This document shows positions 12,201 through 25,100 of a stretch of DNA of 64,000 bases, one piece after another; within the stretch, counting starts at the first letter, position 1, and every line of letters starts with the position of its first letter. The DNA is from Zonotrichia leucophrys gambelii (lineage: Eukaryota > Chordata > Aves > Passeriformes > Passerellidae): assembly GCF_028769735.1 (NCBI RefSeq), contig NC_088178.1, positions 23,510,357 to 23,574,356 of the forward strand. Reading direction: 5' to 3'. The notes below the pieces were generated by a model. It ran no database searches and was not told the DNA's origin. It saw only the letters and a program-made list of their open reading frames with translations. The translations under genes were made by a program, and so were the position numbers.

Positions 12201-15200
12201 TTCCCAAGTGTTCCTCTGGAATGGGGGACCATTTTGTTTTATAATCTCTAATTTTTTATAGATCTTCCCCTGCCCCTCAAACCCCAAGTGAAGGAGGACT
12301 GGCAAAGCTTTATCTTGTATTTTTCTATGATTATATTATGCTCAGCACCAAGAGTGAATTTCAGAGGTGATGAAATCAGCTATAATCCTGACTTCCTCTG
12401 AAAACTGAAGAATTCTGAGGCACTCTAAAACTTGATTTACAGTTTGGTGCTGTGAGTAATCAGCTGAAGCAAATAAAAACACGGTCCAAGCCAGCATCAA
12501 CATACAGAATTTTTGCAGAATTATTCAAGCCAAGGATTGGGCCCAATAGGTATTTAATGTGAGCAGTAGCCTTTGCAGCATGCCACAACTCAAGACCTTT
12601 CAGACTGAGCAGAGCAAGACATATTTCTTGTATAGCTGTAAACCTTAACTCAGCTCCAGCAAACGCAGCTTTTGTAAAAGTAACACTGTAAGACCATCCA
12701 GAGCAGGACATAACACAACTCATCTTTATTAGCAAGCAAGCATCATTTTTCATGGGGGAAACACACTATATCCAAAAAGGACAGGAAAAGGGAGACATAG
12801 ATCATTTAATCTTCCAGGAGACGGAGGCAGATCCGTGTGAAAGCTGCCATGGAAGAAAACAGGACAATGAGAGTTTGTGATGGAAACAAAGGGAGAAGTT
12901 ACAAGCAGAATACTTGAACATGACAAAGAAAAGGAACTCAGCAGTACAAAGATAAGCCACACACTTACAGGTCAAGGCTACCCAAGATTGATTTGAGACA
13001 AAAATCCTTTCATTCAAAAGTTCACCTGGCTATCCTAAAAACACCTTAAACCATAGCTGCCAAATCACAAGGAGATTGGTAAGTAAGTTTTACTTTACCT
13101 ACTGACATCTGTACTGCATCTTCCACTTATCATGAAGCATTTCCAAGTACAGTATCATTCCCAGAATAACATTACAATGTGCACAAAGCTATTTGTCAGC
13201 CCATAACCAAACACCCAAATTGGGTCTGACAGAATGTGCAATTGCTCACCCTGGACAACACTTGCTGTCCAAACAGATAGAGATTTTGTAGCTAAAAGGA
13301 ACAATCTTTTAATTATTATTTTTAATCATCAGTGCAGACATCTCATTAATACGAACCAGAAAGGAACTTGACCTAACATAATATACCACGTCAGAAATGA
13401 ACAAAGGGCCATTCCTTTCTTATCAACAACCATTTTCAATTAAAATGTCCACATTTGGATTCAAGATTATTGCAAGAGACTTACTTTGGTGAATAATCTG
13501 GCTTTCCTAAGCAGGTCAGTGTTGGGTGAATAAAAGATCAAGGACAGTCTGTAACTATTTCCTCAGAAGATCATGTACTCTCTATGTACCCAGAAAAGCA
13601 CTGGACTGGGTGCTAGGTCCTTATATCCCACTGGAGACAGTTTTGTATGAATTTGACTTACTTCTATCCATGGAGTGCTCCAAATTTCCCTTTTGCTCTT
13701 CCATTTTGATTTTTTTCTTTTCTACTCTTTGTGTTTAAGGCAACCCAGACTTGCTGGGCCCAGATGAACTTGGAATAACATTTTCAGGCACATTCAGCAT
13801 CACAAAGAGCTTCAGTCCACTTCCAGGAGCTCTCAGAGACAGGCCCAGCAGACACAGCCAGTGGGGCACATTTTCCAAGAAACTAATGCAATAAGCAACA
13901 GTGTCTCCAAGTCTGGCAGAGAAAAAGAGGTCACCACATGTTTGGCAACACATCATTAACTCCGTAATTATGCACTAATGGACATCTGATATTTCAAAAC
14001 CACTACTTGATGCAATTACATTCCACTCTCCTACATTAAAGGAGAGCTGGAGCAGCGCTACATCATCCACCTGCGGCATTTTTTTAAAAGTCCACTTAGT
14101 TCAGAAGGAATTAATCCCTTCTAGCCACTGCTAATATCAGGCACCAAAAATAAAAAAGTTATTAGTATTTGAAGGAAAAACAAAATGCCCCATACCTTTG
14201 ATCAGCAACCAGTCTTTGGTACTAACAGCTGTTAGGAATAGGTGGCCACTGAAAGGTTTCTGCAGAGCCCTGAGGTAATGGATGACAAAGTTTGGGCCAA
14301 AATCCATGCAGTTATGCCAAATTTTACTGAATGTGTGCGAGTTCCTGGCCTACAACATCTGAGCCAATGCTAACAAAACACTTCTCTCATGTTTTAACTC
14401 AGGACTAATTGCACATGCACCTATTCTGTCAGCTGGAGTAGTAACACATGGTTTGCCATGGCAGCAGAAGTTGCTGACTCCAGCTTATAGCAAAAAAAAA
14501 TTAAATAAAAGCAACACCACATTTCCATTATTTTTCCTGCTAATCCAAATGTACTCAAAAGCAGTTGCACCAGCACCCCAATGCTGGACACTTACCAATG
14601 TGGTGGGTGACTCCAAAGTCCTAGTACAAATAAAAAGCTCCCCCTTTTGTGTCTTTAGCCAGACAAGGCACCATTTCCCCTTCTCAGAGCAACCACATGA
14701 AGACTTCCCAGGTACTCATGTCATGGACAAAGCACCAACAGACACTTTCTGAAGAATACCTGAAATAGAACCTCAACCTTTCAGGCAGAGCTGACCCAGT
14801 GTAGCTCTGACATGAAAGAGCATTTATTAAAAAAAATCAAAAAAACCAGATCTGAACCCAGTTTTAAACCATTTATTTTAAGAACAGCCTAGTGTAGCCA
14901 AGGGAAGAATTTAGCCTCAATGAAACATAAATGAAATCCCATCAGGAAAGGCCTGTTTACATCCCAGCCCCAAAGGGCTTTTTTCAGAGTTCCTAGCATC
15001 CTCAAATGATTTCACTGCCATGATTTATATATAGCTAGGGAAGACCTTAGATGAAAATCACATGTGGAAATCTGCAGTGCTGCCAGGCGGCCTCTGGAGG
15101 GAAGAAAGTGCTGTGAAACTTCTGGAATGGTTTAAACCTCTGAGCCCCTGCAAGGCAATTTGGATTACACGATGGCCCATAGCAACATGCTGTTCCTGAA

Positions 15201-16675
15201 CACACAAAGCATAAATATAGCAAATCGAGTTAATAGGTTTTGTGCTGCACATCTTGTTTTGTTTGCAGACAGTGCTACTAGAAACAGCTTCCAACCAGCT
15301 TTTCTTTTGTGATTGTTTAGGTCCAGCTCATGCCTGTTTATGCAAATATTCATTTTAAAGTGGTGATTGTAAAAAGCAATTGTGAGTGAGCAAGCACCAC
15401 CAAGGGCTGGAAAGGATTGCTTGGATCAGTTCCCTCCCCACTCCAGACAATCATGGAAGAAAAGCCAGGATCAAAGAGGAACTTAATGATGTCTGCTTTC
15501 CCACTTTCCTCTCTAGCCCTTCTTCTTTTGACCTTCCCAAAGGATGCTTCATCTTCCAGTTCCAGTACAGAAAGGGAAAGCCCTCACTCACGGTCTTGAC
15601 TCTGGGCAATGCTGTCCAAGAGGAAGGAAACCACCTTCAGCATCACCTGCAGAGACACAGACTGCCACAGGCACACCTTTTGTGTAATAAAGCCCAGCAG
15701 ATTCACCATGGACAATCCCAACCTGATGCAGCCAGGATTCAAGGCAGTACTTGGCCAGCAAGTGATCAAAATGTAACTGATTGCCTGTAATAACCTACTG
15801 CATCTTCTAATTTTTTTGCTATCCTTCCTTCTCAGAGCAAAGGTGAACAACCCACAATATTTGAGCCCCAAGCAACAGATTATTTACTTAATTCCAGTCC
15901 GGAGGTACAGAAACTAGCTGAAGGTTCACCTCCTGACAGTTCTGGAAAGACTCCTAGCAAACCCATTCTTCCTTAGCACCAAATACTAAAAGAGCTCTCC
16001 AAAAAAATGATGCTGCATCCTACACATACTATAGGTAAATTACGCAGCTTTATTTATTTTTTCTAGCTCAAAGGTAGCCAAATAAATTATTCCATATGTC
16101 TGCAACCATTTCCCATTGTGTGGTGGATTGTTTAACAGCCACTTGCAGGCAGCTGACACGTGGAGGAACTGCTCACCCCTCTGAGTCTGCTGCCCTGGAC
16201 CCTTTCCCTTCTGCTCAAGGGGCCTGGTCCCTCTTGAAACACTCCAGAAGATCCCATTTAATCTCAGCACCTGTAAAACTTGTCCCTATTTAGCTTGCAG
16301 TGAGTGAAAAAATACACCAAGGTGTTGTTACTGTGCTGGAGGATGAGGGGGTAGAGAAAAACCAGAAAGTCATGCTAGAGGGGAAGGAAAGCTTCAAGGG
16401 CAATCCAAGGATCAGGAAATGTATCCAGCTCAATAGACCCAACACAACTTGGGTATTGACTTCATAACATACACAATTGTGAACTTTCCCAGGGCTTTTT
16501 ACACATTAATTCATAGTTCACCTGGCACTCCCAACTCTGCAAGCCTAAGCTCTACACTCCAGTTGCTCCAAAAAAAATCCTCTCTGGGCTTGGCAGCCAG
16601 CTCTGCTCCCTGAATTTTTCACAGCTACAGCTGAATGTGCCACCCACCACTGCTCATCCAGGGAATGCCACCGTG
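9288..16675. other. Single-copy non-coding DNA, no gene seen
   Basis: About 7 kb with no recognisable exon, mobile element or RNA gene. AT-rich throughout, with short T and A runs (for example near 10149-10161). The longest frame, 15386-15790 on the plus strand, matches no family known to me and is opposed by an open frame on the minus strand. Confidence 0.6.
15160..15390. promoter_or_regulatory. Candidate regulatory block with a POU octamer
   Basis: A perfect POU octamer, ATGCAAAT, sits at 15340-15347 in a non-repetitive block. One octamer is expected by chance every few tens of kilobases, so this is weak evidence on its own. Confidence 0.2.
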
Positions 16676-16868
16676 CACTCAGCCCCTGGAGACTGTCCCT
16701 GCAGGTCAGGCCACCAACTTCCTCAGTTGGGACAGGTTTGGGAAACCTATGGAACCACTCTGCAAGCAGCAGAGTGTAAGCACTGCAGGGAACTGTGTTA
16801 GCAAAGGGACCCATTACACACAGGATCAGGGGTGGGAATTGGTGCTAGGAAGCAAGAGCAGGACCAGT
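16676..16868 (+). repeat. Direct duplication, copy 1
   Basis: This segment recurs about 496 bp downstream at 17171-17363 in the same orientation. Long runs are shared, including the stretch beginning GCAAGCAGCAGAGTGTAAGC at 16762 (copy 2: 17258). By eye the copies agree at roughly four of five positions or better, with small indels. The open frame across this copy (16635-17105) shifts frame relative to the other copy, so coding constraint is not suggested. It may be a fragment of an unrecognised mobile element or a local segmental duplication. Confidence 0.8.
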
Positions 16869-17170
16869 GTGGAGGCCCTGGAGGGGCTTCTCCTAAGTTA
16901 CTCACATTGGCTCCTTCCCCTGTTCCTATGCCTGAACACAGGTGCTCCTGAGGCTCTCCCTCCCTTTTCCCTGATTAGGCCTCATCTTGGTACTGCCTGG
17001 AGACCAAGGTCAGCCAGGAGGGCCCGGGGGAGAGAGTGGGGCCTAGGGGGGGAGTGGGGGTCTGAAGAGAGAACGTTTCACTGCACAGCTGAATTAAACA
17101 TCTAAAGATATTATGCAAAAGCCTTTTTGGCTTCTTCACCCTGGACTTCGCTAGCAGCAATTCAAACTGC
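16869..17170. other. Spacer between the duplicated segments
   Basis: Contains a G-rich stretch at about 17015-17065 with several runs of three or more G, and then an AT-rich part with ATTAAA near 17094. No gene is seen. It could be the unduplicated part of the same unknown element. Confidence 0.5.
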
Positions 17171-17363
17171 AACTCAACCCCTGGAGAGCCTCCCTGCAGG
17201 CCAGGTCACCAACTTCCTCAGCTGTGAGGGGTTAGGGAAAACCATGGAACCATCTCAGCAAGCAGCAGAGTGTAAGCACTGCAGGGAACTGTGTCAGCAA
17301 AGAGACTCAGTGCACACTGCATGGGGGTGGGAATGGCTGCTGGGAAGCAAGAGCAGGACAAGT
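17171..17363 (+). repeat. Direct duplication, copy 2
   Basis: Second copy of the segment at 16676-16868, same orientation. It ends about 130 bp before the solo LTR that begins at 17495. The open frame here (17127-17450) uses a different phase from copy 1 after the middle of the unit, which argues against a conserved protein. Confidence 0.8.
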
Positions 17364-17494
17364 CCAATAGGAACTTGGCACATGCATCAGCTCACTTCAT
17401 TGACACTGCAGCCATTTGAAAAACACATCAACCAGCAGATCAAGTCTTAATCCAGAGACACTGCAAGGAGAGCCAGAGATCTGATGTCCCATCT

Positions 17495-17868
17495 TGTCAC
17501 AGACATCTTTTCATAAAAAATCCTTTCCTTAGGATTTTTCCTCCTGAGAAGCTGAGAGGCCTCAGGAACAAAATGCAAACAATGGTTATCTGCTGCTGTG
17601 GAATGCAACAGGTGCACCTGTGATTGGTCTCATAGAGTTGTTTCTAATTAATGGCCAATCACAGTCAGCTGGCTCAGACTGTCTGTCTGAGACACAAGCC
17701 TTTGTTATTCATTCCTTTCTATTCTCAGCTAGCCTTCTGATGAAACCTTTTCTTCTATTCTTTCAGCTTATTTTTAATATAATATATATCACAGAATAAT
17801 AAATCAAGCCTTCTGAAACATGGAGTCAGATCCTCATCTCTTCCCTCATCCCAGGACCCCTGTGAACA
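17495..17868 (+). mobile_element. Solo LTR of an endogenous retrovirus (copy A)
   Basis: A 374-bp element that starts TGTCACAGAC and ends GTGAACA, giving the retroviral TG...CA ends. It is flanked by a perfect 6-bp target duplication, CCATCT, at 17489-17494 and 17869-17874. The duplication directly flanks one LTR, so this is a solo LTR left after recombination between the two ends of a provirus. A 6-bp duplication is usual for beta-retrovirus-like (class II, ERVK-type) elements. Inside are an inverted CCAAT pair (17623-17627 and 17655-17659), an AT-rich block and an AATAAA signal at 17798-17803. It closely resembles copy B at 37766 and, in reverse, copy C at 40908. No gag, pol or env sequence is present nearby. 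Confidence 0.88.
17618..17664 (+). promoter_or_regulatory. Inverted CCAAT-box pair in LTR copy A
   Basis: CTGTGATTGG at 17618-17627 and CCAATCACAG at 17655-17664 are perfect inverted copies of ten bases, each holding a CCAAT box. In an LTR this position, upstream of the AT-rich block and the AATAAA, fits the U3 promoter, where NF-Y-type factors could bind. Function is inferred from the motif only. Confidence 0.5.
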
Positions 17869-17874
17869 CCATCT

Positions 17875-19084
17875 CCTGCCGATGAGCTGGCAAGTATGGC
17901 AAGGAGACTTGGGAGATTCCTTTTTTAAATAAAAAAATGCAGTTGCCAGCACCAGCTGATGGGCATGAATGCAAATAAGCTATCCCAGAGCTGAACTCAG
18001 CCATGCCACATATCAGCACCCCATCACTGCGTTACATTATGTAAATCAGCCTCTGAGAAAAACACAACTAGGAAAGAAGAAGCTGTAATCCTGGCAGGCC
18101 CTGCTCTGCCAAGTGCAGCCCCAGCTGCCAGCTCCATGCAGGAGTTACATTCCAGTGCCTGCAAACAGGCTGCAGGCTTTGCACTGGCTCTCCCTCTGCC
18201 TCTACTGCTGTTTTATTTACTCTGCATTGCCTGCATTAAGGGCAGGTCCCTGAGGACTGAGGGAAGGGGATCTAAGGGAGAGTCCAAATCCATGCTTTGG
18301 AACAGCACACTCTGCCCAGCACCTTAAATTGGAACAACCATCCTGGCCCAGCTCCACCTCCCAGGTCAGGTCCAGGTCCACCTTAGCTGCTAAACTCAGC
18401 TGTGCCTTGCACTCCAAAATAAAGAAAATAAAGAGAAAAAAACAAAACCAAACCAGTTTGAATGACTTATTTAATGTTTTGTCAGGAGCACTGCAGTTGC
18501 TCAGCACTGAACTCTCCTGTTTATCTTCAGGGACTCTAACCACTCTGCCATCTGCTTTTGCTCACTTCTTATTTGCTCAGTGAAACCTCAAGCTTTGTTT
18601 TCAGGAATCCAGGACTCACATGCATCCACAGTCCAGCCTTGGTGCTTTTTGCTTTTCACTTGCTTTCTGTCTGCCCAATACACTTCCCCTGCAATTCTGC
18701 TTTTTCCTCATGTGCTTGTGCCCAGTCCCGTTTTTCAGTCACACCACTGGCTTCATTTCACCCACCACTCCAAACCCAAGCTTCCTGCCTCCCACTCAAA
18801 TCTCCCCAACAACTCATCCTCCCCCTTTACTCCCTGTGCTCCCTTCCAGGCTCCTAAGCAGCTTCTCTCTTTTGCTCACTCTTGTGGAAGTCTCACCTTC
18901 CACCCATGCATAAAATCTGCTATTTCTTACGTGCCTGACCACACGCCTTCCATTTGTGTCCCTGCAGAAACATCGTTTTGGTGACACCTTTCAAACAAAC
19001 TCACCAACAAATTGTAACAAACAGCCTGAAGACCAAGCTTTGGTGGTCTGATTCACCAGACCTTGGATGTGATACTCACTGCCC
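17875..19084. other. Single-copy non-coding DNA with a pyrimidine-rich stretch
   Basis: From about 18575 to 18960 the plus strand is rich in C and T, so stop codons are rare and all three forward frames stay open over 18620-18857. The open frames here are a composition effect. No domain or splice-flanked exon is recognised. Confidence 0.65.
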
Positions 19085-19175
19085 TGCTCAACTCATGAAA
19101 GCACTGAAGCAGGGGCTGTGATTTCCTGTTTCACAAGGCACAGACCACACTGTCAAGGCCTAATAAACACCAGAC
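19085..19175 (+). repeat. Possible L3/CR1-type ancient LINE tail
   Basis: The order GCAGGGGCTGTGATTTCCTG, then GGCACAG, then AAGGCCTAATAAACACC resembles the 3' end shared by L3-type LINEs and their SINE partners, where a GGGCAGGGACTGTG-like block leads to a CAATAAA-type end. The match is by memory of the consensus and the copy is degraded, so the assignment is tentative. Confidence 0.4.
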
Positions 19176-22100
19176 AACCTTTCATTTCCTTATAATTAGT
19201 TGCATCATTTGACTCATGTTACAGGAAGAAAGGCACAAAAGAAATGCACAGGATTCATGCTATTTGGGGGAAAAAAAAAAGCGGATCAAATTCAAATGTA
19301 GCATCCATATTTTAAGAATAATAAATCTTCAAAGACAGCATCATAACTGAAAGTAATCCTACTATAGGGATGACATGTCCTATTCAGCCAGAAAAAGGAA
19401 AAAATTTAGAATAGAAATTTCTGTCCACATTATCTTTACATTATAGAAATGTTTGGTGAGCACAGGGGGAGGAAAGAGAGGGGAACAGAAAGGAGAGGAA
19501 GTTTTCCTTTTACGGTGCAACATGTTGTACATTTTTAGCAACTCGAGATCTCTGAGTCTTTTCCCAGTGTGTGATTGCTGGTTTCACCTTTTGCAGGAAG
19601 ATTTAGGAACTTCAGAGGCAGAATTAAATGCAGGAAAAGAAATATAAGCAACAAAACAATTTGGAGATGCTTTCATGGTACTAGGGTAGCTGGTAAAAAG
19701 ATATTATATAGCCAGGAATTTCTTTTTGTATGTTGTGATATAAAATAGACCATGTCCTAGTCTCAGCCTCATGGAGGATGGTCATACAAGTGTTTACATG
19801 ATCTCATAACACCACACCAACATCCTTTATGTGGACTGCTGCTGTCCCCAGCCCCTCTAGTCAACGTGCAGCTGAGCTTTGCACAATCCATGCTGATCTG
19901 ACAGTAGGAAAGAATAATTCCTGCAGAATTATTAATAGCACAACCTTCACATTGAGGCTTTAAATGCTCCCCTAGCTGGGGTTCACTCAACAAAGGTTGT
20001 GGTATCCCTTACCTCCATCTTGTACCTGGGTGTGCAAAGGCCTGAAAAAAGGATGTTGGGAGGCACTGGAGGCCAGAACAGCAGAGGCTGTATTGGGGAG
20101 GGTTCAGCAAGATTGACTACCCTGGTATTAGTAGGATGTGTGTCACTCAAAGGGAGAATATCCAGTTTCAGTCTGCATGATAATGTCTACAAGAGATTTA
20201 TTGCAAGAGTAAGGAACAAGAAGAAAAGTGCAGTCTCAGTGGAGGAAGGGTGAACATCTGGTCTGAGGCAGATGACACTTTTGGAAATGATGGCCATGCA
20301 AATCACCCGTGTGTACGAGCTCAGAACAAAGAGTGCCCACAGCAGATGATCTCCAGGCTCATGCTGCCATTTAAATGGGATCAGCTAAGAAACAAGAATG
20401 CCATTTTCATCTGCAGCAGATTTGTTTCACAGCATGCTGGGCCTGACTGGGCTTCTCTGCTAAAGAAATGAGAAATTCCTGGAGCCAAGGACATTAGGAG
20501 ATGGGACGTGGTGCCTGCCAAGTCCCTCTTTCCCCAGGATGTGGAGGCTCCCAGCTCATTCTAGATCAGTCACAACACTGTGGGCAACCTGCCATCTCAG
20601 CCCATTCAGACACCAGCCAAACATCATTATGAAAGCTACAAACTCATCCACTCAGAGAAGTGAAAAAACATACATAGCACAATCAAGCCTGTGATCTGCC
20701 TGGGCTTTGGTTTGTGTCCATGTTTCAGAGTCACTTAATGAAGTGAAAACCAGATTTCATCTCTGAGTATCCAACAAAGTGTGGGGACATGCCAAGACAG
20801 AGAGCAAGGAAATGTGCTCTGTAACAGCCACAAGCAGGTGAGCCATCACATGAGGTCTCTCTAATTACACCCAAACAGAGCAGAGGCCACAGATTTTGTG
20901 GCACAGGTGAGAATCAAAGGGTTTGGAGAATATTGATCTGGGCATAGTCCAGCACAGAGGAGACGCAGATTGGGGTGACAGGGAGAAGAGAACAAGGCTT
21001 ATTTTGAAGGACAGTAAAAGCTTTTGTAATCAGGAGGGATGATGTAGTACAGCAATTCCTAAATTCCTTGGGAAGGCAAGACAAACACCTCTCACCCTGG
21101 CATCAAACCACAGCTTCTTCCACATTCCTGTTACTGTCAGAGACATAACAGCTGGGGATTACAGGAGAGTTAAATTGCCATTCCAAAAGCAAAACACCAC
21201 CATTTCCCAACATTTTATGTCTTAAATGAAATGAGAAAGACAGGCAAACAGTTGAGAATCAACCCTGAATGGAAACTTCAGGGATTTGGGAAAATCTCTG
21301 CTCTCCCCTTGCCCTTCTCAAGTCCTTGGCTCAGCAGTCCTTGCTCCCTGGTTTAGGGTACAGCTTTAGGGGCTGGCAAAAAAAGAGCCTGTCAACCCCA
21401 CAGCTCCCAGTCCAATTCTGCTCATGGAAAAGAAGAGTGTGGCTTGAATTAGGACTGAGTGGCAGCTGAGTGGACCTTCCAAGGCTGCCAGCCTTTGCTT
21501 GCTGCTCCCAAAAAATCCTGCATGGGAAATTTTGACTGGAGCACTTGAAGAGCGAAGAGCCAAATCAAAGCCCCATGAAAGGTCTGAGCAAGCCCACCAC
21601 CCTCACAGGAGCACCTCAGCAGCTGGACTTAAAGCTGACAGGGCAAAGTCTGCAGCCTGCAGGTCACATCAGAACCTCTGCAGGCCTGAATGAAGGAGGA
21701 CCTCTGAGAATGAATGCAGAACCTCTGCAGGATGAAGCCTCCATCCCAACAGACTCCCACCCCATCACTGATTGAAACAGCCAGCTAAGATGGCATAACC
21801 TTTCTCCAAAGTCCCTCCTGCAGCCAAGCCTGCCCAAAAGCTCTCCATGCAAGTTTTGTCTCTAAGAGAAAGCTGTTCTTTATCTAAGAGCAGCTAAGTC
21901 CACCCTGATATTTTCAATCTGGGCAGGGGACACTGTCACAGAAGGGCCCCATGAGCCATCTTCCACCAAGATTTTAGAGGTTCACCTTTGAGGCTACCAT
22001 TTTCCTGTCAGATTTGGTTAGCTGATAGCAATCAGTGGCTCCAGAAGTTATGATGACACACTGCAGAGAGAAGGAATAAAAACAAATCATGGGAATAAAG

Positions 22101-25100
22101 TCTTAAGGGCTCCAAGTCGAGCACTTAGGTTTAGGATTTGACAGGTGCTGCCCACACAGGTACAAACTGTATAACTGCTATCCAGTGGAGTAAGCACTAT
22201 ATATCTCAGCTGGCAGCTGGAATAGGGATGTAAGTCACAGAAAAGAGTTGTTTCCAAGCCAGCCATCACATAAAAGTAACTCTTTGTGGAGTTTCTCACA
22301 TGCATTGTTAAAGTTGAGTTGTTGCTTGAAGGTACAAAGCAGAAAACCAACACAATCAAAACAGACTTTCAGAAGGGCAAGGAAATATGCCAACAAATAC
22401 ACTGCACAGGGCTTCACCTTGTCAAGACTTTGGCATGCACAGACTTGAAGAAACAAAGGGGGAAAAAAAAGAAATCACCTTTTGCCACTTGCTTTAAGAA
22501 ATTTCACAATCCTCTAAAAACTTACAATGAAGTAGCTTGTTTTGTCAGTGCTGATAAGCAGCTCCTGGATGGAAGACAAGGCAGCTCTCTGTTGAGCACG
22601 GCAATATTTTGTCAGGAAACCAATCAACAATATTAATGGCAAGTAAACTCCTTTATTAAGGGAAAGAGATTTCTGCTCACGTTCCTTGCACTGGCAGATG
22701 GCCTCCCATAGATTGCACACTTCAAGTCTAGCCTCAGAGGAAGGAACTGGGGGGAAGGTTTGTCCTTAGAAATAAATAAGCATAGTTTGATTTACCCTTA
22801 GAAGGGAAAAAATAATTAGATTACTCAACTGGCTCAGTTGTAAGAGCACACAGAAACTACACTGACATTTGGACTTTTTATATTTTCAGAAAATTGAACT
22901 GACTTTCTAACTAACTGTCATCCTGCCTCTGCCAAAGGTCTTCCAGCTAGATCTAAAATACTGAAACTTGAAGAGAAACAAAGGTACTGTAATGAACAGA
23001 GAACATTCCTGAGTACCAAAGCACAGTTTATTCCTCACAAGATGCCTGACAACTTCCCATGCACACAGCAGGTCATTCAAGCCAAAATCAACTCAACAAG
23101 AAGAAAGTAAAACTTTCTTAATAGAATATTAATTTATCTCCCTGTTCAAGCTAAGAGTGCTGCCAGACAGACAGAAGACTAAGAAGCTTTAGGAATGCTT
23201 ATTGTTCTAACTCTGACAAAAAGTTTTCGTGTACTTTTTACTTATTAATTCCCTAGCTGCATTTTGATAAAGGCTCTTCTGGACAGAGATCAGTTGAATT
23301 CCTAATCAAAACCATGACAAGCGGGGGAAAAAAAAACCCAACCAAAAAAAAAAAAAACAACCCAGAACCACTTCTGCTTCCCAGCATGAAAAATTCAGTG
23401 TAAAATCCCATGAGCTGCAGTCAAATGACATCACACTAATGGAAGAAGAGAAAACCTTCTAACAATTAAAAAGAGCCTTGCTGAGAAAACACACAGGAAA
23501 TTGTCAAGCTGTCATTTGTCTCTCAGCCACAGCACATGGGACAGTGCTGGGGACTGCTGTACCCCCATTTGTCTCTGTAATGGGCTGCACCAGGAAACAA
23601 TACAGGCTCAACACTGAAGGAGGTGTTTCTTTGTTTGCTCTTAAACAGAAGGGCAACATCAGTTAAAGGATGCTGTGGTACCACACACTGCTGCCTTTCC
23701 CAGCTCCATGGTCCCACGCTCCCCTCTGCAGCACCTGCACAATCCTGAAGCATCTCCAAAAGCATTGGAGCTCACCCATTGAACATAAAAAGGAGTTTGG
23801 CTTAATACATATTCAGTTTCCTGATAACAAAATTTGCGTGGACCGGAGAGCAAATTTTATTTTTTTCCACGTCCTGCACCTCCAGCAAAATTGCCAGGGA
23901 AGGGCTGGTTCCAGCCCCGTGGCTGCTGACACGGCGACGTGCACAGCAGGAAGAACACAGCTTGAGATTTAGATGCCAGGCTGAGCATTCAGCACAGAAA
24001 CCTTGTTTTGGCTTTAAACCTGAGCAAATCTGATCTGGGAGTTCACTGATGGAGAATAAATATGGAAGAAACTGATTTCAGATTGTGTCTTTTGAAAGGA
24101 TGAGTTGACAAGGCAAAAATAGCAAGTGCAATGGGTACCTGACTGCCATTGTTACATTTGTTTAAGCAGAGATTGCTGCAATGTTCAGGAGCTGCATAAA
24201 AGGCTCTGCAATATGCAATCAAGTCACAGGTCTGAAAACACACCAAGAAACATCCAGTAACTGTCACAAATGATAAGAGCTGGGCAGATAAAAGAAGTAA
24301 TTACATCTTCTTTGAAACTCTATTTTGCTATTTTTAGTGCTTTAATCAAGGGCCCAATTCTTCCACCTTTCTTCACACCAAGTAATCCTTTACTCTTTAA
24401 TTATTTTTATTGGTATGGCTACGGGCAAACTAAGCTACAGTGGAGCCAGACTTGAGGGAATCGGAACCTGGCCCAAAATAATTTGGATGAGAAACAGAGA
24501 GTCTGACAAAACACCACCATCACTGGATAAAAAAGAAAAAAAAAACCCATGCCTTTTCCTCTTGGTGTGATGGACCCAGCCCAGGGCTGGAGGCTGAGGT
24601 TTGCTCACTGTGATATTTAGCCAGGGGCCTCTCTGGGGCTTTGCTAATCAGACCAACCGAGCTGGATTGTGGTCTGGTGCAGGGAAATACAGATGGCTAT
24701 TAAGGATTGGACTGTGACCAACTCATTCACAAATGCTATCAGGCTATCAGACATCAGCCATTTCTGGGCAAACCCCAGAGGAGGGGGGAAAAGGTGAAGT
24801 ATTTCTTCAACAGCAGGGTTTTAGTATGAACTTCCACAGCAAATCCTGCCATGAGCGCCAGGCTGGGGAGCAATGTTCACACAGTGCTCTGCACTGGTTC
24901 ATTGGTCTGAATCAGAGCAGAAAGATCCAGAGCCAGAGCAAGACTCCTTTTAATTGCTGTGATGTGTCTACACCAGCAAAGAGTCCAGCCCTGGAGAGGA
25001 AGGTGAATGAGCAAGACCCAGACAGACATACCTAATGAGTTTGCTTTGCTTTGGAGCCCTGTCAGCACAGCACCTGGAGGAGGCTGTCAGTGCTTTAAAC

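Noticed and set aside
16635..17450. Related peptides in two frames across the direct duplication
   Set aside because: Similarity follows from the DNA duplication. The frame shifts between copies in mid-unit, which argues against a conserved protein.
18558..18984. Three long plus-strand open frames overlapping in all three phases
   Set aside because: The plus strand is pyrimidine-rich here, so stop codons are scarce in every frame. Composition explains the frames.
23900..23950. Small CpG cluster as a promoter
   Set aside because: Only a handful of CpGs over about 50 bp, with no adjoining exon.
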